This document shows, piece by piece, positions 39,892 to 49,605 of a stretch of DNA of 64,000 bases (position 1 is its first letter; every line of letters begins with the position of its first letter). Source of the stretch: Paenibacillus melissococcoides (GTDB lineage: Bacteria; Bacillota; Bacilli; Paenibacillales; Paenibacillaceae); contig CALYLO010000001.1 of the NCBI GenBank assembly GCA_944800085.1, positions 570,501 to 634,500 on the forward strand, given 5' to 3'. The notes below the pieces were generated by a model. It was not told the origin of the DNA. It did no database searches and saw only the letters and a list, made by a program, of their open reading frames with translations. Both the position numbers and the translations under genes were made by a program.

Positions 39892-41268
39892 GTGAGGACG
39901 ACGGAACATATTCATTTTATCGGTATCGGGGGCTATGGAATGAGCGCCATCGCCCGCGTCATGCTGCAAATGGGATACGCCGTCTCCGGGTCCGACGTTG
40001 CCGCATCCGAGGCGACGGCGAAGCTGCAGGCGCAAGGAGCGGCGGTACATATCGGGCATGATGCCGAATATGTCGCAGATGCCGACATTGCCGTATACTC
40101 TACGGCTTGTCCTGCCGATAATGTGGAGCGCATCGCGGCGGAGCGGCGGGGGATTCCCGTCCTGCATCGTTCACAGATGCTGGCGAAGCTGCTGAATGCG
40201 AAGAAGGGCGTGGCGGTCGCCGGGGCGCACGGCAAGACGACGACCTCGTCGATGATTGCGTTCGTGCTGGAGCGCTGCGGGGCCGATCCGACATATATTA
40301 TCGGAGGAGAGGTGACGAACCTGGGCACCAACGCCCGGGCGGGCAGCGGCCAATTCGTCGTCGCCGAGGCCGATGAGAGCGATGGCTCGTTTCTCGCTTA
40401 CCAGCCTTTTATTCCGGTTGTTACGAATATTGAAGCGGATCATTTGGAGAACTATGATGGAGATTTCGAGCGGCTCAAGGCGGCGTATGTCCAGTTCCTG
40501 TCCCAGCGCAATCCGGATGGGATCGCCGTGCTGTGCGCCGATGATCCGATCCTGCGCGGCATGGCGGCACGGCTTGGGCAAGGGGTCGTCACCTACGGCA
40601 TCGACGAGGCTGCCGACTATTCGGCGGACGAGATCTACGCCGCGGGTCAGGGCATGACGTTCCGGATGCGCCATCGCGGCGAGACGCTGGGCAGCGTCCG
40701 TCTGTCCATACCGGGACGGCACAATGTGCTGAACGCGATGGCTGCGCTGATCGTCGCGATGCAGGCGGGAATCGCCTTCGAGAGAGCTGCCAGCGCGATT
40801 ACCGAATTTATCGGCGCGAAGCGCCGCTTCCAAGTTGTCGGGGAAGAGGGCGGCATTCTGGTCGTCGATGATTATGCTCATCATCCGACAGAGATTGAAG
40901 CGACCCTGGCGGCGGCCAAGGCGACCGGACGCCGGCTCGTGGCTGTATTTCAGCCGCAGCGGTATTCGCGGACCTATTTCCTGTTCGAGCAGTTCAGCCG
41001 CGCCTTCAGGGAGGCGGATGAATTGATTGTGACCGATATTTATTCGCCGGCGGGAGAGAAGCCGATTGAAGGCGTTACGGCCGCCGCGCTCGTGAACCGG
41101 ATTCGGGAGAACAGCAACGGGCAGGCGCAATATATCGCCAGCAAGGACGACGCGCTGGAGCGGCTGAAGGCGCTCGTCCAGCCGGGGGATCTGGTGCTGA
41201 CGATGGGCGCGGGCGATATCTGGAAGACCGCATACGCATTGACTGCGGCTGTAAAAGAGCGGATGTAG
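39892..41268 (+). CDS. murC: UDP-N-acetylmuramate--L-alanine ligase
   Basis: Adds the first peptide residue to the peptidoglycan precursor. The N-terminal Rossmann motif is HFIGIGGYGMSAIA, the ATP-binding P-loop is GAHGKTTTSS, and the C-terminal signature VVDDYAHHPTEIEATL is specific to MurC. 458 residues. It starts with GTG, 6 bases after the folC stop. A strong terminator follows. Confidence 0.95.
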   Translation: MRTTEHIHFIGIGGYGMSAIARVMLQMGYAVSGSDVAASEATAKLQAQGAAVHIGHDAEYVADADIAVYSTACPADNVERIAAERRGIPVLHRSQMLAKLLNAKKGVAVAGAHGKTTTSSMIAFVLERCGADPTYIIGGEVTNLGTNARAGSGQFVVAEADESDGSFLAYQPFIPVVTNIEADHLENYDGDFERLKAAYVQFLSQRNPDGIAVLCADDPILRGMAARLGQGVVTYGIDEAADYSADEIYAAGQGMTFRMRHRGETLGSVRLSIPGRHNVLNAMAALIVAMQAGIAFERAASAITEFIGAKRRFQVVGEEGGILVVDDYAHHPTEIEATLAAAKATGRRLVAVFQPQRYSRTYFLFEQFSRAFREADELIVTDIYSPAGEKPIEGVTAAALVNRIRENSNGQAQYIASKDDALERLKALVQPGDLVLTMGAGDIWKTAYALTAAVKERM

Positions 41269-41280
41269 CTGAAACGACAG

Positions 41281-41316
41281 AAGGAGACCATTCCGGCGGA
41301 ACGGTCTCCTTTTTTC
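41281..41316 (+). terminator. murC terminator
   Basis: AAGGAGACC pairs with GGTCTCCTT, with an inner TTCCG/CGGAA stem, followed by a T-run to 41316. The group II intron begins just after it. Confidence 0.9.
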
Positions 41317-41318
41317 TT

Positions 41319-42305
41319 GTGGCGTGCCCAGCGAAGCACGCATCATCTAGCCGGTGAAAGTCCGGTCACGGGAGGAGCCAAGTCCCCGTGTAGCTAGGAT
41401 ACCTGCGTACGGAGAAATCTGTACGTAGAAGCGCATCGACGAAAGTACCTGTCGGAGACAGGGCGAGCAACAGGCCAGGCCGTAACATGAAGTGAATCCT
41501 GCCGCGTCGTCAAAAAGGCCTCGCAAGAGGGAAAAGAGGAAGCCGAGTCCCGCGCATATGGACGAAGGCCAAGGAAGCTGGTTAGAACTTGGAGCGGCAG
41601 CGAAGAATCCTCCGGCGTATGGGGAGCGGCATGGTCTGAAAGAGGATGCAGTGAACTGGGGAGACCCTCCCCTGCACGAAAAAAAATTTTTTTTTCGTAG
41701 CGAGATGCTCTATAAGCCTGAGAGCGAAGTGAGTCATCTGCAGGAAGGGAGTCCGAGGGGCTCATACTACCAGGGAACGCAGGACAGCACAACCTGCGGG
41801 AGGGAAGGGGCCCTGCTTTGTTCAAGCTTTTGGAGGAGGTACGAGTGAGTGAATGCCAAGCGGCTAACGACACCGAAAGAAAAAGTTCAACAACTCCGAG
41901 AAAAGCTAGGTCATGCTGCCAAGACGAGCAAGAGTAGAAGATTCCATGCGTTGTACGACAAGGTATGCCGGTGCGGCATGTCTCATTCGAGGAACAGGTC
42001 AAATGGCTCAATCCGAAAATCCAAGGGTGGAAGAATTACTACACAACACCATTTAGCACGAAATGGATGACTAAGTTAGACTGGTATATCCGGCAACGTC
42101 TGACGAAATGGTATGCAAAGAAACGCCAGCGTAAATGCTGGCGTGGTTCCGGATACGAAGTGAAGATGCTGTGTCAAATGCATGGATTAAAGACACTATT
42201 GTGAGTTGCATGCACATGAATGACGAACATCGGAAAGCCGTATGAGGGAAAACCTCACGTACGGTTTGATGAGGAGGGGCTGAATATCTCAGCCCTTTAC
42301 TCTAG
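41319..42305 (+). mobile_element. Group II intron, internally deleted
   Basis: The 5' end starts near GTGGCGTGCCC (41319) with a domain I-type stretch CCGGTGAAAGTCCGG. Domain V is at about 42235-42269 (AAAGCCGTATGAGGG-AAAA-CCTCACGTACGGTTT), and a domain VI hairpin (GGGCTGA/TCAGCCC) ends at TTTACTCTA. It sits directly behind a Rho-independent terminator, the usual target of bacterial class C introns. The ribozyme 5' and 3' parts look present, but the encoded protein is gutted. Confidence 0.85.
41849..42204 (+). pseudogene. Remnant of group II intron reverse transcriptase/maturase
   Basis: A GTG with GGAGGAGGT upstream begins the normal N-terminus (KVQQLREKLGHAAKTSKSRRFHALYDKVCR). At about 41960 it jumps in another frame to the C-terminal maturase domain (LNPKIQGWKNYYTTPF... 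to the stop at 42204). The entire reverse-transcriptase core, including YADD, is missing. Mobility would need a protein supplied in trans. Confidence 0.85.
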
Positions 42306-42367
42306 AGGATAACCAAATGAGCGGTTCGTCTGGCGGCGTCTGCCAGAGCTCTGTCTTCAGCCAGGGC

Positions 42368-42592
42368 CTAGTCCCTGTCCAATTCGATGTCACGCACCCT
42401 GCGGTACGCGATGACGACGATGATATTCCGGCCCCGGCGGCGGATGCGCAGACGGAAGGTCGTCACTCCCGCCGAGACAATGACTCCTTCAATATCAAGG
42501 CCGCTGACCAGCTCGATATCGACTCTCCGGCCAATATTTCGGCGCACGAAGCGGCGTACCTGGCGAGGCGTCAACACATTGTTTATTTTCAT
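42368..42592 (-). CDS. Small basic protein with LSm-like pattern, 74 aa
   Basis: A strong AAAGGAGGGGGG ribosome binding site precedes the ATG. After an N-terminal helix (TPRQVRRFVRRNIG) comes a beta pattern like an Sm1 motif (GRRVDIELVSGLDIEGVIVSA) and a short final strand (VIAYRRVRDIEL). It is strongly positive. The LSm/Hfq-like fold is my inference. Genuine Hfq signature residues are not present, so RNA binding is unproven. The product also resembles uncharacterised spore-associated small proteins. It sits between the intron and spoIIB on the opposite strand. Confidence 0.7.
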   Translation of the reverse strand: MKINNVLTPRQVRRFVRRNIGRRVDIELVSGLDIEGVIVSAGVTTFRLRIRRRGRNIIVVIAYRRVRDIELDRD

Positions 42593-42766
42593 GCTTCCCC
42601 CCTCCTTTCGCTGTGCTACGTTATCTTATGATTTGCCCGGAGGCGGGACCTCGGCGAATCTAGCATGCGATATGCCTTTTTTCATTTTCATAGACAGAGC
42701 AGGTTCTAATGCCTTGCAATCTATCATAGATTTCATAGTAAAGAAGAGGACAAGGTGAGGTGGAGC

Positions 42767-44092
42767 ATGATGAATCGTTCGCACAGCAAAATGACATTCC
42801 GGTTCGGCGATTCCGGAACGGCATCCGGCCGGGAGCAGCACGAGCGGGACAGCCGGGAGCAGGGGAACTTTGAGCAGACGGTCAATGCGATAGATAAGAT
42901 TGCCGAAGAATCAGGGGCGCTGCCGGACGGTCCGGGAGCGGAAGAAGCAGCGGATATGCACGGGCGGGCGCCTCTGGCAGGGGAAGGTGACCCCGGAAGC
43001 CCCGCCGGCGGAGACGAGGACGAAATACGCCGAATCGAGACCTTCATCCGGGAATCGGACAAGGAGTCCTCCCAGCGTTATCCGCTTCCGGTCTCTATCG
43101 CCGATCCGGCGGGCGAATCGATGAGCGAGCAAGGGGAGTGGACGTGGAACGGGGTGCATACTCGTACCCGCAAGCCGTCCCTGTGGAAGGTGCTCGCTTC
43201 CGTGACCGGGGCATTGGCGACGGGGGCGGTGTTCGGCTTTATCGCCCTCTCCCTGTTCAAGGGGGAAGTGAAGCTGCCGGATCCGACGGCGGGGCTGCCG
43301 GATCTGTCCGCGCAAGCGGGGCAGACGCCTGACGGCGGGAAGAAGGCTCAGACCGCCTCGGACAAGCCGCCGGCGGACCAGGCCGCCATTCCGGCCGCGG
43401 CGCAGCCGGCAGCCGGCAATGAGGACAAATCGGAAGCGGCTTGGCAAGCGGCCGGCGTCTACGTTACCGACGTGAACATTCCGGAGAAGACGTTCTATAT
43501 GCTTCAATATGGAGTTTTCGACAAGCCGGAAGGAGCCAAGACGGCGATAGGCGAGCTGCGTGATAAGGGAATGGCGGCGATGGAGGAGCAGGAAGGGCAG
43601 CATCGCGTCTACGCCGCTATCGCTTCCGCGCGCGAGGAGGCGATGAGCTTGAGCCAACTGCTCAAGAACCGCCAGATCGACTTGTATGTGCGGGAGATGA
43701 GCCGGCCGGCCTTGACGAAGCTCGCCTTCCAGGGGAATGCCGCCGATGTGGAGCGGTTCATCGCAGACAGCGACAAGGTCATCGGCTGGCTTATGGAGCA
43801 ATCGGTTGCTCATCTGGAGGGAACCGAATCCGCGGCCTTCGCGGCGGAAGACACTGAGCGGCTGCGGGAGCAGCATCTGCAGTGGACCCAGCACATGAGC
43901 AAGGTGCAGAAGGGCCAGCCGAAGCAGTCCGCCGATGCCTGGACGAAGCTGGTGCAGGCGATGAACACGGCGATTAGCGCCGTCAATGAGTATAACAAGC
44001 AGCCGTCCACCTCGCATCTGTGGAGCATTCAGCAAGCGGTGATGCAGTATTTATCTGCGGAACGCTCCTGGCTGGATACAATGAAGGCGTAG
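42767..44092 (+). CDS. spoIIB: SPOR-domain sporulation protein SpoIIB
   Basis: Single-pass membrane protein with a long charged cytoplasmic N-terminus (about 135 residues), a transmembrane helix (about 140-162), a Pro/Ala/Gln linker and a SPOR-type peptidoglycan-binding domain (FYMLQYGVFDKPEGAKTAIGELRDKG... HRVYAAIASAREEA). In B. subtilis SpoIIB helps septal peptidoglycan thinning during engulfment and lies before maf-radC, the same place as here. GAGGTGG lies before ATG 42767. GTG 42755 is possible. Sequence divergence is high, so the name rests on domain plus synteny. Confidence 0.8.
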   Translation: MMNRSHSKMTFRFGDSGTASGREQHERDSREQGNFEQTVNAIDKIAEESGALPDGPGAEEAADMHGRAPLAGEGDPGSPAGGDEDEIRRIETFIRESDKESSQRYPLPVSIADPAGESMSEQGEWTWNGVHTRTRKPSLWKVLASVTGALATGAVFGFIALSLFKGEVKLPDPTAGLPDLSAQAGQTPDGGKKAQTASDKPPADQAAIPAAAQPAAGNEDKSEAAWQAAGVYVTDVNIPEKTFYMLQYGVFDKPEGAKTAIGELRDKGMAAMEEQEGQHRVYAAIASAREEAMSLSQLLKNRQIDLYVREMSRPALTKLAFQGNAADVERFIADSDKVIGWLMEQSVAHLEGTESAAFAAEDTERLREQHLQWTQHMSKVQKGQPKQSADAWTKLVQAMNTAISAVNEYNKQPSTSHLWSIQQAVMQYLSAERSWLDTMKA

Positions 44093-44116
44093 CCTCGAGG
44101 CGTACAGCAAAGCAAA

Positions 44117-44140
44117 AAGCCGGCATCAGCCGGCTTCTTC
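44117..44140. terminator. Bidirectional terminator, spoIIB / aldo-keto reductase
   Basis: AAGCCGGC pairs perfectly with GCCGGCTT around ATCA, with T-rich tails on both strands (TTCTTCTC on plus, TTTTTGC on minus). Confidence 0.8.
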
Positions 44141-44165
44141 TCTGTACAGGCGCGATCTCTAAAGA

Positions 44166-45116
44166 TCAGTTGGCGGGAGGAGCCGTAATTTCTTCGATGC
44201 GCGACAGCACGTCCTGCGTCAGCGCGATGCCGGAAGCCATGACATTTTCCTTCACTTGCTCCGGCCGGCTGGCTCCGACGAGGGCGCTGGATACATTGCT
44301 CTGGCGCAGTATCCAGGCGATGGCCAACTGCCCGACCGTTATATTCAGCTCCCCGGCCAGCTCTGCGAGCCGCCGGACCTGATCGATCCGTTCCGGCGTA
44401 ATTCCTTTGCGCATCCCTTCGAGCTTGGAGGCGCGGCTGTCTTCCGGGAATGCCGAGGCGGAGCTGTACTTTCCGGTCAGCAAGCCTTGGGCCAACGGCG
44501 AGTAGACGACTTGTCCAATTCCGTTCCGCTCGCCGAATGGAATGATTTCTTTCTCGATATGACGGTCGAACAGATTGTATACGGGCTGGTTGACGACGAT
44601 CCGGTCCAGCAAATAGCGATCGGCGATCGCCAACGCTTCCGCCATCTGAGCCGCCGTCCACATGCTGACCCCGACGTATAAAATTTTGCCTTGGCGGAGG
44701 AGATCGTCCAGGGCGCGCAGCGTTTCTTCCATCGGCGTCTGATCGTCGAAGCGGTGGCAGTAATACAAATCGATATAATCATGCCCGAGCCGCTTCAAGC
44801 TTGCGTGGCATTGCTCCGTAACGTGCTTGCGGGACAGCCCGCGATCATTAGGGCCGTCGCCCATGGCGCCGAATACTTTCGTAGCCAGCACATAGGATTC
44901 GCGGGGATAGGCTTTTAGCGTCTCGCCGACGACCTTCTCCGCCTCGCCGCGCTCGTATACATTGGCGGTGTCGAAAAAGTTCACGCCCAGCTCATAGGCG
45001 GACTCTATCGCCTGCACGGCGTTTTGACGTTCCACGTATCCTCCGTAGGTCAGCCAACTTCCGAGACTGATCTCGCTTACTTTCAGCCCGCTTGCTCCCA
45101 ATCTGCGATATTGCAT
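44166..45116 (-). CDS. Aldo/keto reductase (potassium-channel beta-subunit type)
   Basis: NADPH-dependent oxidoreductase, 316 residues, (beta/alpha)8 barrel. Catalytic tetrad: Asp and Tyr in FFDTANVYERG, Lys in LATKVFG, His in YYCHRFD. The end (VSSALVGASRPEQVKEN) is typical of the KvBeta/YghZ group. Substrate not predictable. AGGAGGTTGGAAGC precedes the ATG. It interrupts the spoIIB-maf order on the opposite strand. Confidence 0.9.
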   Translation of the reverse strand: MQYRRLGASGLKVSEISLGSWLTYGGYVERQNAVQAIESAYELGVNFFDTANVYERGEAEKVVGETLKAYPRESYVLATKVFGAMGDGPNDRGLSRKHVTEQCHASLKRLGHDYIDLYYCHRFDDQTPMEETLRALDDLLRQGKILYVGVSMWTAAQMAEALAIADRYLLDRIVVNQPVYNLFDRHIEKEIIPFGERNGIGQVVYSPLAQGLLTGKYSSASAFPEDSRASKLEGMRKGITPERIDQVRRLAELAGELNITVGQLAIAWILRQSNVSSALVGASRPEQVKENVMASGIALTQDVLSRIEEITAPPAN

Positions 45117-45373
45117 GCTTCCAACCTCCTAGACTCCGTTATGATGATGATTGCTGAGATAGACCTCATTCTATTGTAAAAGAAGTCATCGGCGTTTGGG
45201 AAGCGGAGTTATGCGAACGATTGGCGTTTATCTCAACATTTTCCTCCGTAACTTTGGGGCGCTCCGCACGTCTAACCTAAGGATACACCATGCCTCTGCG
45301 CCGCCCTGGCGCGCTTCTGGAACATTTCCACAAACTCCCGGCATTTTTTGCGCCAAATGGAACAGGAAAGCGT

Positions 45374-45402
45374 TTGTTTCAAAGTCAACTTCCGCGTATA
45401 AT
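45374..45402 (+). promoter_or_regulatory. Promoter of maf-radC
   Basis: TTGTTT (45374-45379), 17-base spacer, TATAAT (45397-45402), 32 bases before maf. Confidence 0.7.
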
Positions 45403-45433
45403 AAAAATGGTGTCAAAAAATGGCGAGGAGCGG

Positions 45434-46048
45434 ATGAACATGGCAATGCAGACACAACAACAACTTGAATTGATTTTGGCTTCATCCTCCCCTCGCAGGC
45501 AGGAATTGATTCGCGCTCTGGGCCTTCCTTATTCGGTCCAGCCCAGCGATGCTGACGAGACGGTGCCTCCCGGATGGCCGCCTGATCGCATCGTCGAACA
45601 ATTGGCCTTGCGCAAGGCCGATGCGGTGGCCCTCGGGCGGCGCAGCGAAGGGAAGGACGGCATCGTCGTCGGTTCGGATACGATCGTCGTGCTTGACGGC
45701 GCGGTGCTCGGCAAGCCGGAGAACGAGGCGGATGCGGAGCGGGCGCTTACGGCGCTTCAGGGACGATCGCATGAAGTATATACCGGCGTCGCCCTCGTCC
45801 AGGTATCCGACGGGCGGACAGCCGTGAGCCATCGGGCCACGGTCGTACATATGAAGCCCTGCAGCACGGAGCGGATCCGCCGTTATATCGCGACGGGAGA
45901 GCCGATGGACAAAGCCGGCTCCTACGGCATACAAGGCGTCGGAGCCACGTTAGTCGAGCGAATCGAAGGTTGTTATTTCAATGTAGTAGGTCTTCCGTTA
46001 TCGCTCCTGACCGATATGCTTGAGCCATTCGGAATCAGAGTGCCTTAG
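45434..46048 (+). CDS. maf: Maf nucleoside triphosphate pyrophosphatase
   Basis: House-cleaning pyrophosphatase acting on non-canonical or pyrimidine nucleotides, linked to septum arrest in B. subtilis. LILASSSPRRQELI is the phosphate-binding motif, and VVGSDTIV and KAGSYGIQGVGA complete the family pattern. About 204 residues. GAGGAG lies before ATG 45434. ATG 45440 has better spacing. Confidence 0.94.
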   Translation: MNMAMQTQQQLELILASSSPRRQELIRALGLPYSVQPSDADETVPPGWPPDRIVEQLALRKADAVALGRRSEGKDGIVVGSDTIVVLDGAVLGKPENEADAERALTALQGRSHEVYTGVALVQVSDGRTAVSHRATVVHMKPCSTERIRRYIATGEPMDKAGSYGIQGVGATLVERIEGCYFNVVGLPLSLLTDMLEPFGIRVP

Positions 46049-46121
46049 AACGCCGGGAGTCCGGCAGGCAAGAAGCTTGGGATAGGAATGCCGCAATCCA
46101 CTATTCAGGAGGTTGTGCGAC

Positions 46122-46808
46122 ATGGAACATCACCCGCTTCTTCGCGATCTGCCCCATGGCGAGCGCCCGAGAGAGCGCATGCTGCAGTACGGGGCGGAAG
46201 CGTTAAGCCATGCGGAATTATTGGCGATTTTGCTGCGGACAGGGACGAAGGACGAATCGGCCGTCGTCCTGGCGCAGCGCATTTTGAACCGGGCAGGCCA
46301 TTTGCGTTACTTGCCCGATCTGTCGGTGACCGAGCTGACGCAGACCCGCGGAGTCGGCCTCGTGAAGGCGATTCAGCTCAAGGCCGGCTTGGAGCTGGGC
46401 AGGCGCATGGCGCGATCGCGCAGCAATGACGCGATTACGATCCGGCGGCCGCAGGATGCGGCGGAATGGCTGATGGAATCGATGCGTTACTATCAGCAGG
46501 AGCATTTTGTTTGTCTTTTCTTGAATACGAAAAACCGGATTATTGCTCAACAAACGATTACGATTGGCATATTAGACGCCTCTCTCGTTCATCCGCGCGA
46601 AGTGTATCGCGCCGCCTTGAAATACGGGGCGGCCTCCATCATTTGCGCGCATAATCATCCGAGCGGCGATCCGACGCCGAGCCCGGAAGACGCGTCCATC
46701 ACCAGACGGCTCGTCGAGGCGGGCCAGATTGTCGGCATCGATCTGCTGGACCACTTGGTCATCGGAGATAATCAATATGTGAGTTTGAAGGAACGCGGAC
46801 TCATGTAA
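46122..46808 (+). CDS. radC: RadC/JAMM-family protein
   Basis: UPF0758 family. The N-terminal helix-hairpin-helix-like region (GAEALSHAELLAILLRTG; TRGVGLVKAIQLKA) precedes the JAMM metalloprotease-like motif HNHPSGDPTPSPED. 'DNA repair' is the historical label and its true role is unsettled. AGGAGG is 9 bases before ATG 46122. The gene order maf-radC-mreB is the conserved B. subtilis one. Confidence 0.94.
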   Translation: MEHHPLLRDLPHGERPRERMLQYGAEALSHAELLAILLRTGTKDESAVVLAQRILNRAGHLRYLPDLSVTELTQTRGVGLVKAIQLKAGLELGRRMARSRSNDAITIRRPQDAAEWLMESMRYYQQEHFVCLFLNTKNRIIAQQTITIGILDASLVHPREVYRAALKYGAASIICAHNHPSGDPTPSPEDASITRRLVEAGQIVGIDLLDHLVIGDNQYVSLKERGLM

Positions 46809-46814
46809 TATAAT
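46785..46814 (+). promoter_or_regulatory. Internal promoter of mreBCD
   Basis: TTGAAG (46785-46790), 18-base spacer, TATAAT (46809-46814). It overlaps the radC end and lies 37 bases before mreB. Confidence 0.6.
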
Positions 46815-46850
46815 GATTGAGATTAAGGCTATAAAAAGGAGATTGACAAC

Positions 46851-47885
46851 ATGCTAGGTGGCTTTACAAAAGACTTGGGAATTGACTTGGGAACAGCCAA
46901 TACATTGGTATATATTCGTGGCAAAGGAATCGTTGTACGCGAGCCGTCCGTCGTCGCTATCCGTACGGATACGAAGACGATCGAGGCGGTCGGTGAAGCC
47001 GCCAAGAAGATGATCGGCCGGACGCCGGGCAATATTCGGGCTATCCGTCCGATGAAGGACGGCGTTATCGCCGACTTCGACACGACCTCCACGATGATTA
47101 AATATTTCATCCGGCAAGCGCAGAAGCAGCGTTCGCTCTTCCCGCGCCATCCGAATGTGATGGTCTGCGTGCCGTCGGGCATTACGGCCGTCGAGCAGCG
47201 CGCGGTGGAAGACGCGACGAAGCAAGCGGGGGCCAGAGACGCCTACACGATCGAGGAGCCGTTCGCGGCGGCGATCGGGGCCGATCTGCCGGTATGGGAG
47301 CCGACGGGTAGCATGGTTGTCGATATCGGCGGCGGTACGACGGAAGTCGCCGTCATCTCGCTTGGCGGGATTGTTACCTGCCGCTCCGTCCGGGTTGCGG
47401 GCGATGAGATGGATGAATCGATCATTCAATACATCAAGCGCCAATATAATATGATGATTGGGGAGCGCACGGCGGAGCAGCTGAAAATGGATTTGGGCTC
47501 CGCGATGGAATTGGACGAGGTGGAGACGATGGAGATTCGGGGGCGCGATCTGCTGACCGGGTTGCCTAAGACGCTGTCCATCTCTTCGAATGAGATTACC
47601 GACGCGCTGCTGGATACGATCAACTCGATCGTGGAAGCGGTCAAGGTGACGCTGGAGAAATGTCCGCCGGAGCTGGCAGCCGATATTATGGATCGGGGCA
47701 TTGTCCTCACGGGCGGCGGAGCGCTGCTTCGCAACCTCGACAAGCTGCTGGCGCGCGAGACCGGGATGCCGGTCATCGTGGCAGAGAACCCGCTGGATTG
47801 CGTCGCTATCGGTACCGGGCGCGCGCTCGACAATATTCACTTGTTCAAGGGACGCGGAAGCTCCGGCCTTCGCTCCACGCGATAA
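46851..47885 (+). CDS. mreB: Rod-shape determining protein MreB
   Basis: Actin-like filament protein that organises lateral-wall synthesis. Phosphate loops [11 protein letters not shown] and [18 protein letters not shown], and adenosine motif [15 protein letters not shown]. 344 residues. The N-terminus [14 protein letters not shown] resembles B. subtilis MreB rather than Mbl. AAAGGAG precedes the ATG. Confidence 0.97.
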   Translation: MLGGFTKDLGIDLGTANTLVYIRGKGIVVREPSVVAIRTDTKTIEAVGEAAKKMIGRTPGNIRAIRPMKDGVIADFDTTSTMIKYFIRQAQKQRSLFPRHPNVMVCVPSGITAVEQRAVEDATKQAGARDAYTIEEPFAAAIGADLPVWEPTGSMVVDIGGGTTEVAVISLGGIVTCRSVRVAGDEMDESIIQYIKRQYNMMIGERTAEQLKMDLGSAMELDEVETMEIRGRDLLTGLPKTLSISSNEITDALLDTINSIVEAVKVTLEKCPPELAADIMDRGIVLTGGGALLRNLDKLLARETGMPVIVAENPLDCVAIGTGRALDNIHLFKGRGSSGLRSTR

Positions 47886-47969
47886 CCAAGCTATCGGCCC
47901 CGCGCTGGTCCGTTCCCTCGGCGCGGGCTCTATTTCGAGGAGGAACGAGTACCGTTTTACGATGAGAAG

Positions 47970-48872
47970 GTGTTGAGACTGTTTAAGCTGTTGGGGAACA
48001 AACGGTTAATCATTCTATTGTTCGGAATTATTTTGTTTATCGCATTGATGGGCTTCACCTTGGGCGGACGGCTGAAGATGTCGTGGCCGGAGAAAATCGT
48101 GCACGATACGGTAACGTTCGTGCAGCAGCTGGTGTATAAGCCGGCTTCCTATATAGCCAATTTTTTTCACGATATCGCGACCTTGAAGGAACTGCATGAA
48201 GAGAATGAGCGTCTGAAGATTGTGGAGGCCCATTATATACGCGACAAAGCTTATTACAGCGAAGTTCAGTCGAGGAACGAGTTGCTGATGGAGGCGCTGA
48301 ACTTCACCAAGCGCCAGAAGCAGTTGAACCTGCCGTATGACTACTGGATTGCCCAAGTGTCCTCCATTAACGTGGCCGATCCGTTCAACCAGACGCTGAA
48401 TCTCAATCTTGGGGAGATCAACGGCGTCCGCCAAGGGATGCCTGTCATCTCTGTCGATGGCGTAGTGGGGACGATCAGCCGCGTGTACGAATTCTCCTCC
48501 ACCGTGCAGCTGTTGACCAATCTGGACGAGAAGGACCCGAATTCGCGCCCGATCTCGGCGACAGTGCTTGGCAAGAGCGATTCCTTCGGCATGATAGAAT
48601 CATATGATCACAGCAGCGGCACCTTCACGATGACACGGATAGAAGAGAACGACAAGGTGAAGGTGGGAGATACGATTATCTCCTCCGGCTTCGGCGGAGT
48701 ATTCCCGGGCGGACTGGTTATCGGCACCGTCGTCTCTCTGCAGCAAGGAGACCTTGGACTGACGCGTACCGCTACCATCGAACCGGCAGCCAACTATCGC
48801 GACTGGCGCTATCTGTTCATCGTCTTCACGCCAGATCCGGAAGAGAACGGCTCGAAGAAAGAGGATAAGTGA
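47970..48872 (+). CDS. mreC: Rod-shape determining protein MreC
   Basis: Bitopic membrane protein: N-terminal transmembrane helix (about residues 13-32), a coiled coil (about 65-110) and an extracytoplasmic beta-rich domain (LGEINGVRQGMPVISVDGVVGTI; GFGGVFPGGLVIGTV). 300 residues. It starts GTG 47970 (TTG 47973 possible) near GAGAAGG. A GC-rich hairpin (CCCGCGC/GCGCGGG) lies in the mreB-mreC gap at 47898-47927. Its stop overlaps the mreD start. Confidence 0.94.
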   Translation: MLRLFKLLGNKRLIILLFGIILFIALMGFTLGGRLKMSWPEKIVHDTVTFVQQLVYKPASYIANFFHDIATLKELHEENERLKIVEAHYIRDKAYYSEVQSRNELLMEALNFTKRQKQLNLPYDYWIAQVSSINVADPFNQTLNLNLGEINGVRQGMPVISVDGVVGTISRVYEFSSTVQLLTNLDEKDPNSRPISATVLGKSDSFGMIESYDHSSGTFTMTRIEENDKVKVGDTIISSGFGGVFPGGLVIGTVVSLQQGDLGLTRTATIEPAANYRDWRYLFIVFTPDPEENGSKKEDK

Positions 48873-49393
48873 TGAACCGGAATTGGATGATTGGCTTCAT
48901 GTTCGTGCTGTTCATATTGGAGGGGACGCTGCTTCCGCTCATCATTCCGGATATGTGGCAGGGGCGCATTATTCCGCAGTTCGTCTTCATCGCAGTGCTC
49001 TATCACGGCATCTATCAGCATCGTCACACGGCGCTTATTATGGGACTCGCGTTCGGATTTATGCAGGACATCGTATACTATGGGCATATGATTGGCCCGC
49101 ATGCGTTCAGCATGGGGCTGCTCGGCTATTTGGCAGGGCTTCTCTTTCCCGGACGGAATATCACGCTCATACCGATGATGGCGGCGGCGGTCATGGGAAG
49201 CTTCTTGTACCAGACGATACTGTTCGCTATCTATTCGCTGTTCAACTTGAGCAAAATGACGTATGACGCTGCGCTTTTCGACTATTTGATTCCGAGTCTG
49301 TTCGTACAGCTGCTGTTTGCGCTTGCGATCTACGTTCCGATGCGGAAATGGTTCGATCTTCAGTCGGGAACCGCTGAAAATGAACAAGACTAA
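48872..49393 (+). CDS. mreD: Rod-shape determining protein MreD
   Basis: 173-residue integral membrane protein with five or six hydrophobic helices, a partner of MreC in the elongation complex. The segment MGLAFGFMQDIVYYG and the general hydrophobicity fit the family. ATG 48872 overlaps the mreC stop by one base (TGATG), which indicates translational coupling. Confidence 0.9.
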   Translation: MNRNWMIGFMFVLFILEGTLLPLIIPDMWQGRIIPQFVFIAVLYHGIYQHRHTALIMGLAFGFMQDIVYYGHMIGPHAFSMGLLGYLAGLLFPGRNITLIPMMAAAVMGSFLYQTILFAIYSLFNLSKMTYDAALFDYLIPSLFVQLLFALAIYVPMRKWFDLQSGTAENEQD

Positions 49394-49605
49394 GCAGCCG
49401 TCTTTGGGCACTTCGTCCAGGCGGCTGATGCTGTTTTCAAGCGCGGCTCCGGTGCTGAAGCCGGGCGGGATAGAAGATATGTCCGTCAGCCTCGATCGCT
49501 CCTCTTCGAGGGGCGTCGACAGAGGTTTTTCTTACGATTCACGGCTTTCTTGCAGGAACTTTTCTTATCCGTCACGAAAAAGATAACCGTGGGGAGGGAC
49601 ATTTC

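Noticed and set aside
41492..41848. 118-residue frame inside the group II intron
   Set aside because: It covers the structured ribozyme domains and does not match any intron-encoded protein segment.
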